From Xanthobacteraceae bacterium (GTDB taxonomy: Bacteria > Pseudomonadota > Alphaproteobacteria > Rhizobiales > Xanthobacteraceae): a DNA stretch of 64,000 bases. The first letter of the stretch is position 1; each line of letters starts with the position of its first letter. The position numbers and the translations under genes are program-made. The DNA is taken from contig JAIESR010000001.1 in NCBI GenBank assembly GCA_019745775.1, positions 35,480 to 99,479 of the forward strand, written 5' to 3'. The notes beneath the pieces are model-generated. The model searched no databases. It had not been told where the DNA came from and saw only the letters and a program-made list of their open reading frames with translations. Below are positions 19,280 to 28,472 of the stretch, in pieces.

Positions 19280-19999
19280 ATGCAGACCGATTCAGAAAAT
19301 CAGTCGCCGCCCTGGACCCTCGCCGGGTTCAATCTCGGCATGCGGCTCGCGCTGCCGGTATTGCCGGCGATGACCGCGTTCGGGCTCGCGGTCGGCGCCA
19401 CCGCCGCGCGCAAGGGCTTCTCGTTCGTCGAGAACCTGGTGATGAACGTGTTCGTCTATGCCGGCATGTCGCAACTCGTGGCGATGGAAGCCTGGCCTGA
19501 GCGCGTGACGCTCGGCGCCATGGCGGCGCTTGCGGTGCTGATGATCACCGTCAATGCGCGCATGCTGCTGATGAGCGCGGCGCTCTACCCATGGCTCGCT
19601 TCGTCATCGCCCTGGCGCATATATCCGACGCTGCATGTGCTTGCCGATCCCTCCTGGATCATCGCCATGCGCTACCGCGCGAACGGCGGCTCGGATGCCG
19701 GTATTCTGCTTGGTTCCAGCGTGCTCCTGGCGGTGGCGTGGATCGCGGCCACGTGCGTCGGCCACGTCGCCGGCACCATGGTCGCCGACCCGCGCCGCTA
19801 CGGTATCGACCTGGTGATGCCGATCTTCTTCGCCGCCATGCTGATTCCGCTCTGGCGCGGCGCGCGGCCGGCGGTCGCCTGGATCGTCGCCGGCGTGGTG
19901 GCCGTGACCGTGCATCAGCTCGTCGGCGGCTGGTGGTTCATCGTTGCCGGCGCGATCGCCGGCAGCGTCGTCGGAGGCTTGCTCGATGACGCCGATTGA
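19280..19999 (+). CDS. azlC: AzlC family branched-chain amino acid exporter, large subunit
   Basis: 239 residues from ATG 19280. Multi-pass membrane protein with the family segments GMRLALPVLPAMTAFGLAVGATAARKGFS, MNVFVYAGMSQLVAMEAW and ITVNARMLLMSAALYPWL. AzlC pairs with AzlD to export branched-chain or related amino acids. It overlaps the azlD gene by 14 bases. The longer reading from 19163 comes from a dispersed repeat and lacks family similarity. The transported amino acid cannot be told. Confidence 0.9.
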   Translation: MQTDSENQSPPWTLAGFNLGMRLALPVLPAMTAFGLAVGATAARKGFSFVENLVMNVFVYAGMSQLVAMEAWPERVTLGAMAALAVLMITVNARMLLMSAALYPWLASSSPWRIYPTLHVLADPSWIIAMRYRANGGSDAGILLGSSVLLAVAWIAATCVGHVAGTMVADPRRYGIDLVMPIFFAAMLIPLWRGARPAVAWIVAGVVAVTVHQLVGGWWFIVAGAIAGSVVGGLLDDAD

Positions 20000-20303
20000 G
20001 AACGCGGATTTCGGCGTGCTGGCCGCCTTTGCCGCGATGGCGGTCGCGACCTATGCCATGCGCGCCGGCGGCTTCTGGATGATGCAGCACGTGCCGCCGT
20101 CAGCGCGGCTGCGCAAGATGCTGAACGCGCTGCCGGGATCGGTGATCGTGGCGGCGGTGCTGCCGATCGTCGTGCGCGACGGCGTCACCGCGGTGCTGGC
20201 CATCGGTGCCGCGGTGGCGGCGATGCTGCTGACGCGGCGCGATATCATCGCCGTCGTCGCCGGCATGGCGATCGCGATCGCCGCCCGGGCGGCGGGATGG
20301 TGA
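19986..20303 (+). CDS. azlD: AzlD family branched-chain amino acid exporter, small subunit
   Basis: 105 residues, ATG 19986 inside the end of azlC. Three to four hydrophobic helices with AVATYAMRAGGFWMM at the start and LNALPGSVIVAAVLPIVVRDG, the typical AzlD pattern. It is the small partner of AzlC. Its stop overlaps the region of the next gene's ribosome site, so all three are probably one operon. Confidence 0.9.
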   Translation: MTPIENADFGVLAAFAAMAVATYAMRAGGFWMMQHVPPSARLRKMLNALPGSVIVAAVLPIVVRDGVTAVLAIGAAVAAMLLTRRDIIAVVAGMAIAIAARAAGW

Positions 20304-20314
20304 GGCGGGCGCCG

Positions 20315-20962
20315 ATGCCGCTCCAGAACCGCGTCGATCCCTTCGCCGAGCTGTTCGCGAGCCAGGCGCGCGGCACCATGTTCGGCAATCGCGGCGGCCG
20401 GTTTCACACCGACGCAAGAACGTTGACGAAACGGCGCCACGTGTCGCGCGCCTGGATCTGCTGTGTGCTCGAATTCAAGGACCGCGGGCGCGACGTCTGG
20501 GGGCGCTCCTACACCGAGCTGTTCTTTCTCGATGAGGTGACCGCGCTTGCGTCCGGCCATCGGCCCTGCTTCGAATGCCGCCGCAAGGACGCGGTGCGTT
20601 TCGCGGAGCTATGGGGAAACGCCGGCAAGCTCAAGTCACGGCCACGCGCCGGCGCCATGGACGAAGTCCTGCATCGCGAGCGCCTCGATGGCCGCGCCAA
20701 GCGGCGGCATCGGCGCGCGATCGATCAGTTGCCCGATGGCGCGGTCATTGCCATGAAGGGGGGTGCCTTCGCGGTCCGCGGCCGCGCTCTTTTGCAGTGG
20801 ACGCCGTCTGGCTACGCCGAGCGCAAGCGTCGTCCTCGCGGCGGTACGGTCGAGGTGCTGACGCCCCCTGCGATCCTGGAGGTTCTCGCAATCGGCTATC
20901 AGCCCCGCTGGCACACGAGCGCCGAGAGGCGGGTCGATCATCTCACTGCAAAGGGCGCGTGA
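20315..20962 (+). CDS. Conserved protein of unknown function with GHRPCFECRR motif
   Basis: 215 residues. ATG 20315 is preferred because GAGG lies 9 bases upstream and related proteins, as I recall them, start MPLxNRV; ATG 20297 is an alternative. The sequence is rich in Arg and has ELFFLDEVTALASGHRPCFECRR, where two Cys four apart could bind metal or act in redox, then ERLDGRAKRRHRR and a C-terminal VEVLTPPAILEVLAIGYQP. No named domain is recognised. It is cotranscribed with azlCD by overlap, and its 3' end overlaps the convergent amidohydrolase gene by 25 bases. Confidence 0.7.
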   Translation: MPLQNRVDPFAELFASQARGTMFGNRGGRFHTDARTLTKRRHVSRAWICCVLEFKDRGRDVWGRSYTELFFLDEVTALASGHRPCFECRRKDAVRFAELWGNAGKLKSRPRAGAMDEVLHRERLDGRAKRRHRRAIDQLPDGAVIAMKGGAFAVRGRALLQWTPSGYAERKRRPRGGTVEVLTPPAILEVLAIGYQPRWHTSAERRVDHLTAKGA

Positions 20963-22212
20963 TAGGGGCGACCGAACGGAACGCCGCCGGCGACGGTCTG
21001 CACCGGCTTGAGATACATGCGGCCCTCGCGCTGATTTTTCCGGGTGTCGACGAACGAGACCGGCCCCTCGACCAGCTCCAGGACAGCTACGTCGCCGGGC
21101 GCGCCGATCTGCAAGGTGCCGAGCTTCGGATTGCGCCCGATCACCTTGGCCGGATTGACCGTCGCCATGGCGACGACCTGTTCCAGCGAGAAGCCGAGGC
21201 CTAAGAACTTCGACATCACCCAGGTCAGGTACGGCATGCCAGGCGTGTTGCCGGAGAACACGTGAATGTCGGAGGAGATGGTGTCGGGCGGCGCGCCTTG
21301 CGCGATCGCGGGCTCGGCGACGGTATAGTCGAAGCTGCCGCCACCGTGCCCGACGTCGAAGATGACGCCACGTTTTTTGGCGGCAAGCGCCGCCGGCAGG
21401 AGCTTGCCGTCCTGCACGATGTTGGTGAAGGCGCCCGCGATATTGGGCGCGCCGGAGAAGCAGTGAGTGAGGATGTCGCCCGGCCGCAGCAGATCGAGAA
21501 TCTGCGACATCAGCTCGCGCGTCTCGACGCCGCCGATGTGGCACATGACTTTGGCGCCGGTGTCGGCTGCAACGCAGGCCGCAATCGCGCGCTTGAGCGG
21601 CTCGAGCCCGTGCTTGGCGATCACGTTCTCCGACATCCGTACCTTGACGCCGAGCACCATGTCGGAATTCTCCGCCACGGCTCTTGTCGCGGCGTCGGTC
21701 TGCGCGAAGTCGACGTTGTAGAGCTCCGGCACCGGGAAGCCGGCGAGCCCGATATTCGCGATATGCACGAAGGCGTAGAGCCGCGTGCGGGTCGCCGCCA
21801 CGACATAGCGCCGGAAGGCCGCGAAATTGTTGGCGCCGGCGTCGCCAGCCGACACGCAGGTGGTGGTGCCTTGCTGGGCGACGAGCTCGTCCGCCGGTAT
21901 GCCGATCGCCGAGCCGTAGGGAAAGACGTGCGCATGCAGGTCGATCAGGCCCGGTGTGACGAGCCTGCCCCCGGCATCGAGCACGCGATGCGCGCGCGCC
22001 GCCGGGATGTCGGCCTCAACCGCTTCAACCACGCCGAAGCGGATGCCGATGTCGCGCTTGCCCCGCAGCGATTGGCTGGGGTCGAGCACGTCGCCGCCCT
22101 TGATGACGAGGTCGAACTTGTCGTCCGGCCCCATGGCGGCGGTCGCCGGATGCGCGGCGAGAGTGAAAGCGCTCGATGAAATAAGGAAATCTCGGCGCGT
22201 CAGCGCAGGCAT
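20938..22212 (-). CDS. Exported amidohydrolase/deacetylase family metallohydrolase
   Basis: 424 residues from ATG 22212, preceded by GGGAGGT. The N-terminus TRRDFLISSSAFTLAAHPATA is a twin-arginine signal, so it folds in the cytoplasm and is exported. GLIDLHAHVF gives the metal-binding HxH (His93, His95); later His in VMCHIGG and HVFSGN, and an Asp in SSDIH, complete the site. The family (amidohydrolase/deacetylase, dihydroorotase-like) hydrolyses C-N bonds in cyclic or acylated amino compounds. Substrate is unknown. An upstream in-frame start at 22365 is not supported. Confidence 0.85.
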   Translation of the reverse strand: MPALTRRDFLISSSAFTLAAHPATAAMGPDDKFDLVIKGGDVLDPSQSLRGKRDIGIRFGVVEAVEADIPAARAHRVLDAGGRLVTPGLIDLHAHVFPYGSAIGIPADELVAQQGTTTCVSAGDAGANNFAAFRRYVVAATRTRLYAFVHIANIGLAGFPVPELYNVDFAQTDAATRAVAENSDMVLGVKVRMSENVIAKHGLEPLKRAIAACVAADTGAKVMCHIGGVETRELMSQILDLLRPGDILTHCFSGAPNIAGAFTNIVQDGKLLPAALAAKKRGVIFDVGHGGGSFDYTVAEPAIAQGAPPDTISSDIHVFSGNTPGMPYLTWVMSKFLGLGFSLEQVVAMATVNPAKVIGRNPKLGTLQIGAPGDVAVLELVEGPVSFVDTRKNQREGRMYLKPVQTVAGGVPFGRPYHAPFAVR

Positions 22213-22307
22213 GGCGGACCTCCCCAATATTGTTTTGTCGATTATGGCGGCTCGGATGGTGGGTCCGGACAATCGGCCCGTCAATGCTTCAAAAGACGGA
22301 TCGGACA

Positions 22308-22335
22308 TCGACGCTTTGATCCCCTTGCGTATAAT
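22308..22335 (+). promoter_or_regulatory. Predicted promoter of the GlcG-like gene
   Basis: A perfect TATAAT (22330-22335) lies 16 bases after TCGACG (22308-22313, four of six matches to TTGACA). The ATG is 30 bases further, with GGGAGGA just before it. The short spacing makes it moderate evidence. Confidence 0.5.
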
Positions 22336-22364
22336 CGCGGTGCACAACCATAAGGGAGGAAACA

Positions 22365-22835
22365 ATGATCAGCAGAATCCTGCTTGGCGCCGCTTTGGTT
22401 GCTCTTACGGCCGGCGCTGCGTCGGCCCAGGACAAGCGCCCCGGTTACGGGCCGTCGGTGAATATCGCCACCGCCAAGAAGATCGCAGCCGGCGTCGTCG
22501 CCGAATGCCAGAAGAACGGCTGGAACGTCGCCGTCGCCGTGGTCGATACCCACGGCTTCCTGGTCTACTTCGAGCGCATGGAAGATACGCAGACCGCCAG
22601 CATGGACATCGCCATCGGCAAGGCCAGGGCTGCGGCGACCTATCGGCGGCCGACGCGTGCGTTCGTGGACGTCATCAACATGGGCAGCCCGGCAACGGCC
22701 ACGCTGCCCGGCGTGTTCGCCTCGCCGGGCGGACTGCCGATCATGGTCGACGGCAAAGTCACAGGCGGGGTCGGCGTGAGCGGCGTCACCGGCGACCAGG
22801 ACGAGCAATGCTCCAGGGCTGGCCTGAGCAACTAG
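22365..22835 (+). CDS. GlcG/HbpS family protein, exported
   Basis: 156 residues. Sec signal cleaved after ASA (residue 21). The rest matches GlcG/HbpS: ATAKKIAAGVVAECQKNGWNVAVAVVDTHGFLVYFERM and SPGGLPIMVDGKVTGGVGVSGVTGDQDEQCSRAG. Members bind haem or act as accessory proteins near oxidoreductases; several are exported. A PQQ dehydrogenase gene follows convergently and an exported amidohydrolase is divergent, so a periplasmic role is likely. Exact function is not known. Confidence 0.88.
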   Translation: MISRILLGAALVALTAGAASAQDKRPGYGPSVNIATAKKIAAGVVAECQKNGWNVAVAVVDTHGFLVYFERMEDTQTASMDIAIGKARAAATYRRPTRAFVDVINMGSPATATLPGVFASPGGLPIMVDGKVTGGVGVSGVTGDQDEQCSRAGLSN

Positions 22836-22901
22836 CTCCTGGACCCGTTTCCATCTGCGCGGTTCGCCGCGGCGATCGTACAACGGTTGCCGCTGCATCG
22901 C

Positions 22902-24902
22902 CTACGCATCGAGCGCCAGCGCCACCACCTCCGAAGGCTGCTTCGGCGTGCCGACCGTGAACGCGAGGTACTGCTTGCCGTCAACCATGTAGGTCATCGG
23001 CATGCTGCCCATCATGCCGGGGATCGTGAGCTCGCCGACGATGGCGCCGGTCTTCTTGTCGTAGGCGCGCACGACCGGCGCGCCGCCCCAGCCTTCGCCG
23101 GCGATCAGCAGCGTCTTGGTGACGAGCATGTTGGCGTGCAGGTTGATGCCGCCGGTGTTGGGCAGGTTCCTGCCTTTCAGCGCCGGATGCTCCGCGACGG
23201 ATCGCGGCGTGGTGCCGAGCGGCATCGCCCACGCGATGTCGCCCTTGTTGAGATCGACGGCGACGATCCGGCTGTAGGGCGGCTTCATGATCGGCAGTCC
23301 GTCGACTGACAAGCGAACGCTGCCGCGACCGCGGGAATAGCGCATGTCCGATTTCGGGTCGTTGGCGACCGCGATGATACCGGGTCCGGTCTTGGTGGGG
23401 ATGTAGAAATAGCCGGTCTCGGGATCGAAGCCGCCGCCTTGCCAGAGCGAGCCGCCGGTGCCGCCGGGATTGTACCAGGTGCCTTTCGTTCCATTGGGCT
23501 TCACTTCGGATGGCGGCGTGAACAGCGGGCCGAGCCGGTACTGGCTGGCGATCTTTATCGCCGCGGCGCGCAGCTCCGGCGTGAAGTCGATGAGGTCGTC
23601 CTCGACGAAGCCCTGCCGTTCGTAAGCGGGCGGCCTGGTCGGGTGCGGCTGCGTCGGCCAGGCGCGCTCGCCCGGCACGTCGCTCGCCGGCACCGGCCGC
23701 TCCTCGAACGGCCACACCGGCTCGCCGGTGACCCGGTCGAGCACATAGGCGAAGCCCTGCTTGGTCAATTGCACCAGCGCCTTGACCGGCTTGCCGTCAA
23801 CCGTGATGTCGACCAGCGTCGGTACGCACGGCAGGTCGTAGTTCCAGATGTCGTGATGCGTGAGCTGATAGTGCCAGACCCGTTTGCCGGTCGCGATGTC
23901 CACGCACACGATCGAATTGGCGAACAGCGTGCTGCCCAGCCGGTGGCCGCCGTAGTAATCGTTGGTGGCGGATTCGACCGGCAGATAGGCGTAGCCGAGC
24001 TCGGGGTCGACCGAGATCGGGGCCCAGACGCCGGTGTTGCCGGTGTATTCGTTGGCGCCGTTCTCCCAGGTGTCGGCGCCGAATTGTCCCGGCTTGGGGA
24101 CGGTGTGGAACACCCAGGTCTGCTTGCCGGTGCGCGCGTCGAACGCCATCACGTAGCCCGGCGTGTTGCGCATCGTCGGCGGATGGAAGCCCTCTTCGCC
24201 CGCCGGCGGGATGATGACCGTGTCCTTGAAGATCGTCGGCGGCGACGAGTTGCCGATGCGCGAGACATGGTCGAAATCGACGTTGAGCTCCTCCATCAGG
24301 TCGACGGCGCCGTTGTTGCCGAACGACCGCACCGGCACGCCGGTGTTGGCGTCGAGCGCCACCAGGTAGAAGCCGGTGGTGATGACGAAGATGCGTTCGT
24401 CCCTGCCGTCGGTCCAATAGGAGACGCCGCGCCCTGCGTTGCGCCGCGGCGCCTTGCGGTCGCGGCCGTGTTCCTCCATGCCGGTCCACATCCAGAGCTG
24501 CCGGCCGGTCACCGCATCGACGGCGGCGACGACGCGCTGGCCGCCGGCGGACATGTAGCAGACGCCGTCGACCATGATCGGCGCGGACTGGCTGCGATAG
24601 ATTGCGAGCGTCGGATCGCCGTTGCCCTGGGCGGTGCCGCCCAATGACGGCGGCGCGGGACCGATCTCGGCTTTCCAGCGCCAGGCGATCTTCAGGCCGT
24701 TGAAATTGTCCTTGTTGATCTGGTCGAGCGGCGAATAGCGCGTGCCGAGGAGATCGTTGTTCAGGTATCGCCATTCGCCCGGCCGCGGGACCAGCGACGG
24801 TGGTGATCTCGTCGCCTGACCTTGCGCCGACGTGGTTCGCGCCGCCCCGCCAAGAGGAATCGATGCAAGCAGACTGAGGAATGCGCGCCGTGAAGCCGCC
24901 AT
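22902..24902 (-). CDS. PQQ-dependent dehydrogenase (quinoprotein), Tat-exported
   Basis: 666 residues. SRRAFLSLLAS (4-14) is a twin-arginine signal, cleaved near SAQ. An eight-bladed propeller follows, with Trp-docking-type repeats and the typical blocks WRYLNNDLLGTRYSPLDQI, LTHHDIWNYDLPCVPTLVDI and GGSLWQGGGFDPETGYFYIP. No cytochrome c domain is fused, so electrons must leave to a separate carrier or quinone. It is of the group annotated as glucose/sorbosone-type quinoproteins; substrate is uncertain. No PQQ-synthesis genes are in the window. Confidence 0.9.
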   Translation of the reverse strand: MAASRRAFLSLLASIPLGGAARTTSAQGQATRSPPSLVPRPGEWRYLNNDLLGTRYSPLDQINKDNFNGLKIAWRWKAEIGPAPPSLGGTAQGNGDPTLAIYRSQSAPIMVDGVCYMSAGGQRVVAAVDAVTGRQLWMWTGMEEHGRDRKAPRRNAGRGVSYWTDGRDERIFVITTGFYLVALDANTGVPVRSFGNNGAVDLMEELNVDFDHVSRIGNSSPPTIFKDTVIIPPAGEEGFHPPTMRNTPGYVMAFDARTGKQTWVFHTVPKPGQFGADTWENGANEYTGNTGVWAPISVDPELGYAYLPVESATNDYYGGHRLGSTLFANSIVCVDIATGKRVWHYQLTHHDIWNYDLPCVPTLVDITVDGKPVKALVQLTKQGFAYVLDRVTGEPVWPFEERPVPASDVPGERAWPTQPHPTRPPAYERQGFVEDDLIDFTPELRAAAIKIASQYRLGPLFTPPSEVKPNGTKGTWYNPGGTGGSLWQGGGFDPETGYFYIPTKTGPGIIAVANDPKSDMRYSRGRGSVRLSVDGLPIMKPPYSRIVAVDLNKGDIAWAMPLGTTPRSVAEHPALKGRNLPNTGGINLHANMLVTKTLLIAGEGWGGAPVVRAYDKKTGAIVGELTIPGMMGSMPMTYMVDGKQYLAFTVGTPKQPSEVVALALDA

Positions 24903-25141
24903 GGGTAACCTCCCGCATTTCTTCTTGTGCCCCCAAGGTTAGACCAGGACGGCGGCGACGGACACTGGCTTGCGTGGAGAGGGCGGGTAGGAGTGCACCG
25001 ACGACAAGGGGAGGCCCTGCGCGGAAATTGCCGGAGCAGGTCACGCAGACGCCGGCAACCCCTCGCGAATTCCAGTACTTCTGGCGCCTTGCTTGCATCC
25101 ATCCGGCGCGACAAAATCAAGGCGGGCCTGGAGTACTTCAT

Positions 25142-28100
25142 TTGCTGCGGCTGCGCATCTTCGTATCATCGCCGGGCGACGTCGGTGCTGAGCGTGCCGT
25201 CGCGCTTGCCGTGGCCGAGCGGCTGCAGCTCGAATTCCGCGGCCAGGTGCAGCTCGAAACCTATCTGTGGGAGCGCAGCCTCCTGCGCTCCACCGATACC
25301 TTCCAGGCGCAAATCCTCGACATCCAGCAGGCCGACCTCGCGCTGTTCATCTTGTGGGCGCGCGTCGGCACGCCGCTACCACTCGAGCAGTTCAGCCGGC
25401 CGGACGGGACGGGATACGCCTCGGGCACCGAATATGAATACGAGCGCGCGCTGCACGGCTTCGAGGAGCGGCAATCGCCGGAAATCTTCTGCTACCTGAA
25501 AACCGCCGAGGTGCGACTGTCGATGAAGGACCGCGAGCAGCGCGCCCAGCAGGTGGCCGAGCTCGACGCGGTGAGCCAGTTCGTCGACCGCTGGTTCCGC
25601 AATCCGGACGGCACCTTCCGTTCCGCCTTCTACAATTTCGAGAAGACGGCGCAGTTCGAGGAGCTGATCGAGGTTCACCTGCGGACCTGGATTCGCGACC
25701 GGCTCAAGAGCACGGAACAGCCGTCGGAGCAGCGCTCGCTGTGGCAGGGCTCGCCGTTCCGCGGCCTGCAGGCCTTCGATTACGAGCACGCGCTGATCTA
25801 TTGCGGCCGCACCGCGCTGATTTCCGAGGTGATCGAGACGCTGCGCCGGCGCGCCGCCGCCGGCCTCGGCTTCCTGATGGTCACCGGCATGAGCGGCGTC
25901 GGGAAGTCGTCGCTGTTGAAGGCCGGCGTGCTGCCGATCCTGACGCGGCCGCGCGTGGTCGAGCACGTGATCGAATGGCGGCGCGCGATCTTCAAGCCGG
26001 ACGTCGGTGCGCAGGATTCGCTGGCCGGCTTTGCGGCGGCGTTGCTGCACGAGCACGCGTTGCCCGAGCTCGCCGACGAAAAGGCACCCCTCGCCGAAAT
26101 ATTGGCCGATCCGCCGGCACTGACGCTGGCGATCACCCGGGCGCTCGACCGTGCCACCAAGCGGGCGCGCGATGCGAGCCCCGATCCCGATCCAGATGCC
26201 GGCGTGCGGCTGATCGTGATCTGCGACCAGTTCGAGGCGATCTTCGATGAAACCGTCGTGGCCCAGGAGCGCGCCGCGTTCTGCGAGGCGCTGCGTACGA
26301 TGATTTTGACCGGCCGGGTCTGGGTGATGGCCACCCTGCGCGCGGACTTCTTCAGCCGCTGCTCGGAGTTGCCCGAGCGCTTCCGCGATCTCTTCATCGA
26401 GCAGGGCGGCATCTACGCGGTCGGCGGTCCGCGGCCGGCGGAGATTGCCCAGATGATCCGGCGGCCGGCCGCGATGGCGGGCATCACCTTCGAACGGCGC
26501 GGCGATCCCGAGGAAGGGCTCGACGACGTGTTGCGTGACGCGGCCTCGGGCAATCCGACCGTGCTGCCGCTGCTGCAATTCACGCTGCACGAGCTTTGGC
26601 GGCGGAGCAAAGGCTCCGGCGTCCTGCGTTTTGCCGACTACGATGAGCTTGGCGGCCTGCACGGCGCGCTGCGGCTGCGCGCCGATGAGGTTTTTTCCAG
26701 GCTGCCGGGCAAGGTGCAGGCCTCGCTGCCGCGGGTGCTGGCGGCGCTCGTCCATACCGATCCGACCGACGACCGCCGCATCCTGCAAAACCGCATTTCG
26801 CGCGAACAGTTTGCGGGCTCGCCGGAATGTCTCGGCTTGATCGCGACTTTTGTCGATGCGCACCTTCTGGTCAGCGATCAGGCGCCCGACGGGACCGCCG
26901 TCATTGGTCTGGCGCATGAAGCGCTGCTGCGCGAATGGCCGCCGGCGGTGCAATGGATCGAGAGAAACCGCGATCTCCTGCGTTCGCGCGCGGGCATCAC
27001 GGCGGCCGCTATGCTGTGGCGCAACAGCGACTCGCGAGAAGGCCGGCTGTTGACGGGCGCACTCCTGAAAGACGCCGCGCGGCTGGTCAACGAAACGCCG
27101 GAGATACTGGCGCCGGAGGAGCGTTCCTTCGTCGACCTGTCGATCGCCGACGATCGCCGCAAGCGCCGGCGGCTGATCAAGCAGGGCGCGGCTGCTGCCG
27201 CGGCCGTTGCGGTGGCAATCCTCATCCCGACCATCGGCCTCAGTCAGCTCGCCTACGGCGTTTCTTTCGTGCGGACGCTGCCGGCGGTCTGGAACGACAG
27301 CCAGCGCATTCCACTCTCGGCCGCCGCGGTGGGAAATCTGAATACCAGTATCGATTCACTCAGCGGATATCTGCACGGCGTGCTGCGGGAGGTCGCCGCG
27401 CGGCCCGAATTGAACTCGTGGGCGGTCGCGCAGCTCTCGCTCGCGCTCCATGAACTCAACTCTCCACATCAGCTTGCTGCCGGCCCGCCGATCTCGGCGC
27501 AGCAGCTGCGCGCGATCATGAGCGAGACCCGCGATGCCGGCTGCCAGTGCTGGCGTGAGACCGAAGACAAGCTGCCGCATTCGATGGCGTCGGCGTGGGT
27601 GATCTATGCGCTGGCGCAATATGACCAGCGCGCCGTGCCGGCCGAGATCGACGCCATTCTCAATCGCCAGGGCGCCAATGGATGGTGGGCGATGTTCCCC
27701 TCGACCGACGACGAGCGGAATGCCTCGACCTCCGCCACCGCCTGGACGGCATTGGCGCTGCACCACCAATTGAGAAAGGACCTGGTTGCCCCTGAGCAGC
27801 GATGGCAGGTCGACCGGGCGGTCAAGAGTGCCGCCGCGTGGCTCATCGAGCGCGCGCTGCCGGACGAGGCGCGCTGGACGGAGTACCCGCCGGACCAGAC
27901 CCACGAGCGTGGCTATGAATATCTCGCGGTATCGGCGCTGGTGATCCACGTCGTGCGCACCGTCACGGGATCGACGCGATTCGACGGCTTGTGGCTCGAG
28001 CAATTGCCGCAAGCCGTCCCGCCACCGCTTCAAAGCGAACAGGCCAAGGGCTATGTGTTCCGCAGCGAAAGGCAGTTCACCCTCGACGACGTGCGGCACT

Positions 28101-28333
28101 ACCGTTTTCCCTGGATGCTGACCACGACGGTCGACGCCTTCGCCAACGGCAGCAGGATGCAGAAGGCGCGCGCCGCCCTGTGGGTCGAGGAGGCCTTGCG
28201 CAAGCCGCTGACGCCGTCCGACATGCGCAACGAGCATTGGACGATCGCCGAGACGCTGTTCGCGCTGCGGCATGTGCGCTCGGTGCTGGAAGGGCCGGCC
28301 GGCCGTCCGGTTGCCTCGGTTGGGGCGCGCTAG
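25142..28333 (+). CDS. DUF4062 / nSTAND1 NTPase / membrane / terpenoid-cyclase-like multidomain protein
   Basis: 1063 residues from TTG 25142, chosen because GGAG lies 8 bases upstream and LRIFVSSPGDVGAER then begins at the start of DUF4062; the frame stays open upstream to 24881. Order: DUF4062 (about 1-115), nSTAND1 NTPase (about 203-620) with SPFRGLQAFDYEHALIYCGR, Walker A MSGVGKSS (250-257) and Walker B LIVICDQFEAIF (357-368); one membrane helix (about 682-703) after a basic DRRKRRR; C-terminal helical repeats (about 800-1045) with GANGWWAMFP and SATAWTALALHHQ, as in prenyltransferase/squalene-cyclase toroids. STAND proteins are signal-triggered switches, several used in phage defence. 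The ligand and effector are unknown. Monocistronic. Confidence 0.85.
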   Translation: MLRLRIFVSSPGDVGAERAVALAVAERLQLEFRGQVQLETYLWERSLLRSTDTFQAQILDIQQADLALFILWARVGTPLPLEQFSRPDGTGYASGTEYEYERALHGFEERQSPEIFCYLKTAEVRLSMKDREQRAQQVAELDAVSQFVDRWFRNPDGTFRSAFYNFEKTAQFEELIEVHLRTWIRDRLKSTEQPSEQRSLWQGSPFRGLQAFDYEHALIYCGRTALISEVIETLRRRAAAGLGFLMVTGMSGVGKSSLLKAGVLPILTRPRVVEHVIEWRRAIFKPDVGAQDSLAGFAAALLHEHALPELADEKAPLAEILADPPALTLAITRALDRATKRARDASPDPDPDAGVRLIVICDQFEAIFDETVVAQERAAFCEALRTMILTGRVWVMATLRADFFSRCSELPERFRDLFIEQGGIYAVGGPRPAEIAQMIRRPAAMAGITFERRGDPEEGLDDVLRDAASGNPTVLPLLQFTLHELWRRSKGSGVLRFADYDELGGLHGALRLRADEVFSRLPGKVQASLPRVLAALVHTDPTDDRRILQNRISREQFAGSPECLGLIATFVDAHLLVSDQAPDGTAVIGLAHEALLREWPPAVQWIERNRDLLRSRAGITAAAMLWRNSDSREGRLLTGALLKDAARLVNETPEILAPEERSFVDLSIADDRRKRRRLIKQGAAAAAAVAVAILIPTIGLSQLAYGVSFVRTLPAVWNDSQRIPLSAAAVGNLNTSIDSLSGYLHGVLREVAARPELNSWAVAQLSLALHELNSPHQLAAGPPISAQQLRAIMSETRDAGCQCWRETEDKLPHSMASAWVIYALAQYDQRAVPAEIDAILNRQGANGWWAMFPSTDDERNASTSATAWTALALHHQLRKDLVAPEQRWQVDRAVKSAAAWLIERALPDEARWTEYPPDQTHERGYEYLAVSALVIHVVRTVTGSTRFDGLWLEQLPQAVPPPLQSEQAKGYVFRSERQFTLDDVRHYRFPWMLTTTVDAFANGSRMQKARAALWVEEALRKPLTPSDMRNEHWTIAETLFALRHVRSVLEGPAGRPVASVGAR

Positions 28334-28364
28334 TGTAGGATGAAGTCACATTGAATCGCGTGCA

Positions 28365-28446
28365 GTCATCGTTGCGAGGAGCGAAGCGACGAAGCAACCC
28401 AGCTACCTCCACAACCTGGATTGCTTCGCTTCGCTGGCAATGACGG
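28365..28446. repeat. Dispersed imperfect palindrome
   Basis: GTCATCGTTGCGAGGAGCGA continues to ...GAAGCAACCCAG, and is mirrored by CTGGATTGCTTCGCTTCGCT...GGCAATGACG. Arms of about 33 bases, imperfect, around a 14-base AT-richer loop. I recall near-identical elements scattered in Bradyrhizobium and Rhodopseudomonas genomes. It lies between convergent genes and could also aid termination. Confidence 0.75.
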
Positions 28447-28472
28447 GCTGCTTCGACCTCAAATCACTCCCT

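Noticed and set aside
23439..24647. 402-codon plus-strand open frame opposite the PQQ dehydrogenase
   Set aside because: Composition-driven; the minus-strand quinoprotein is complete with signal peptide and propeller motifs.
25376..26953. 525-codon minus-strand open frame opposite the nSTAND gene
   Set aside because: Low-complexity Arg/Gly/Leu composition and no motif; the plus-strand protein has clear Walker motifs over the same bases.
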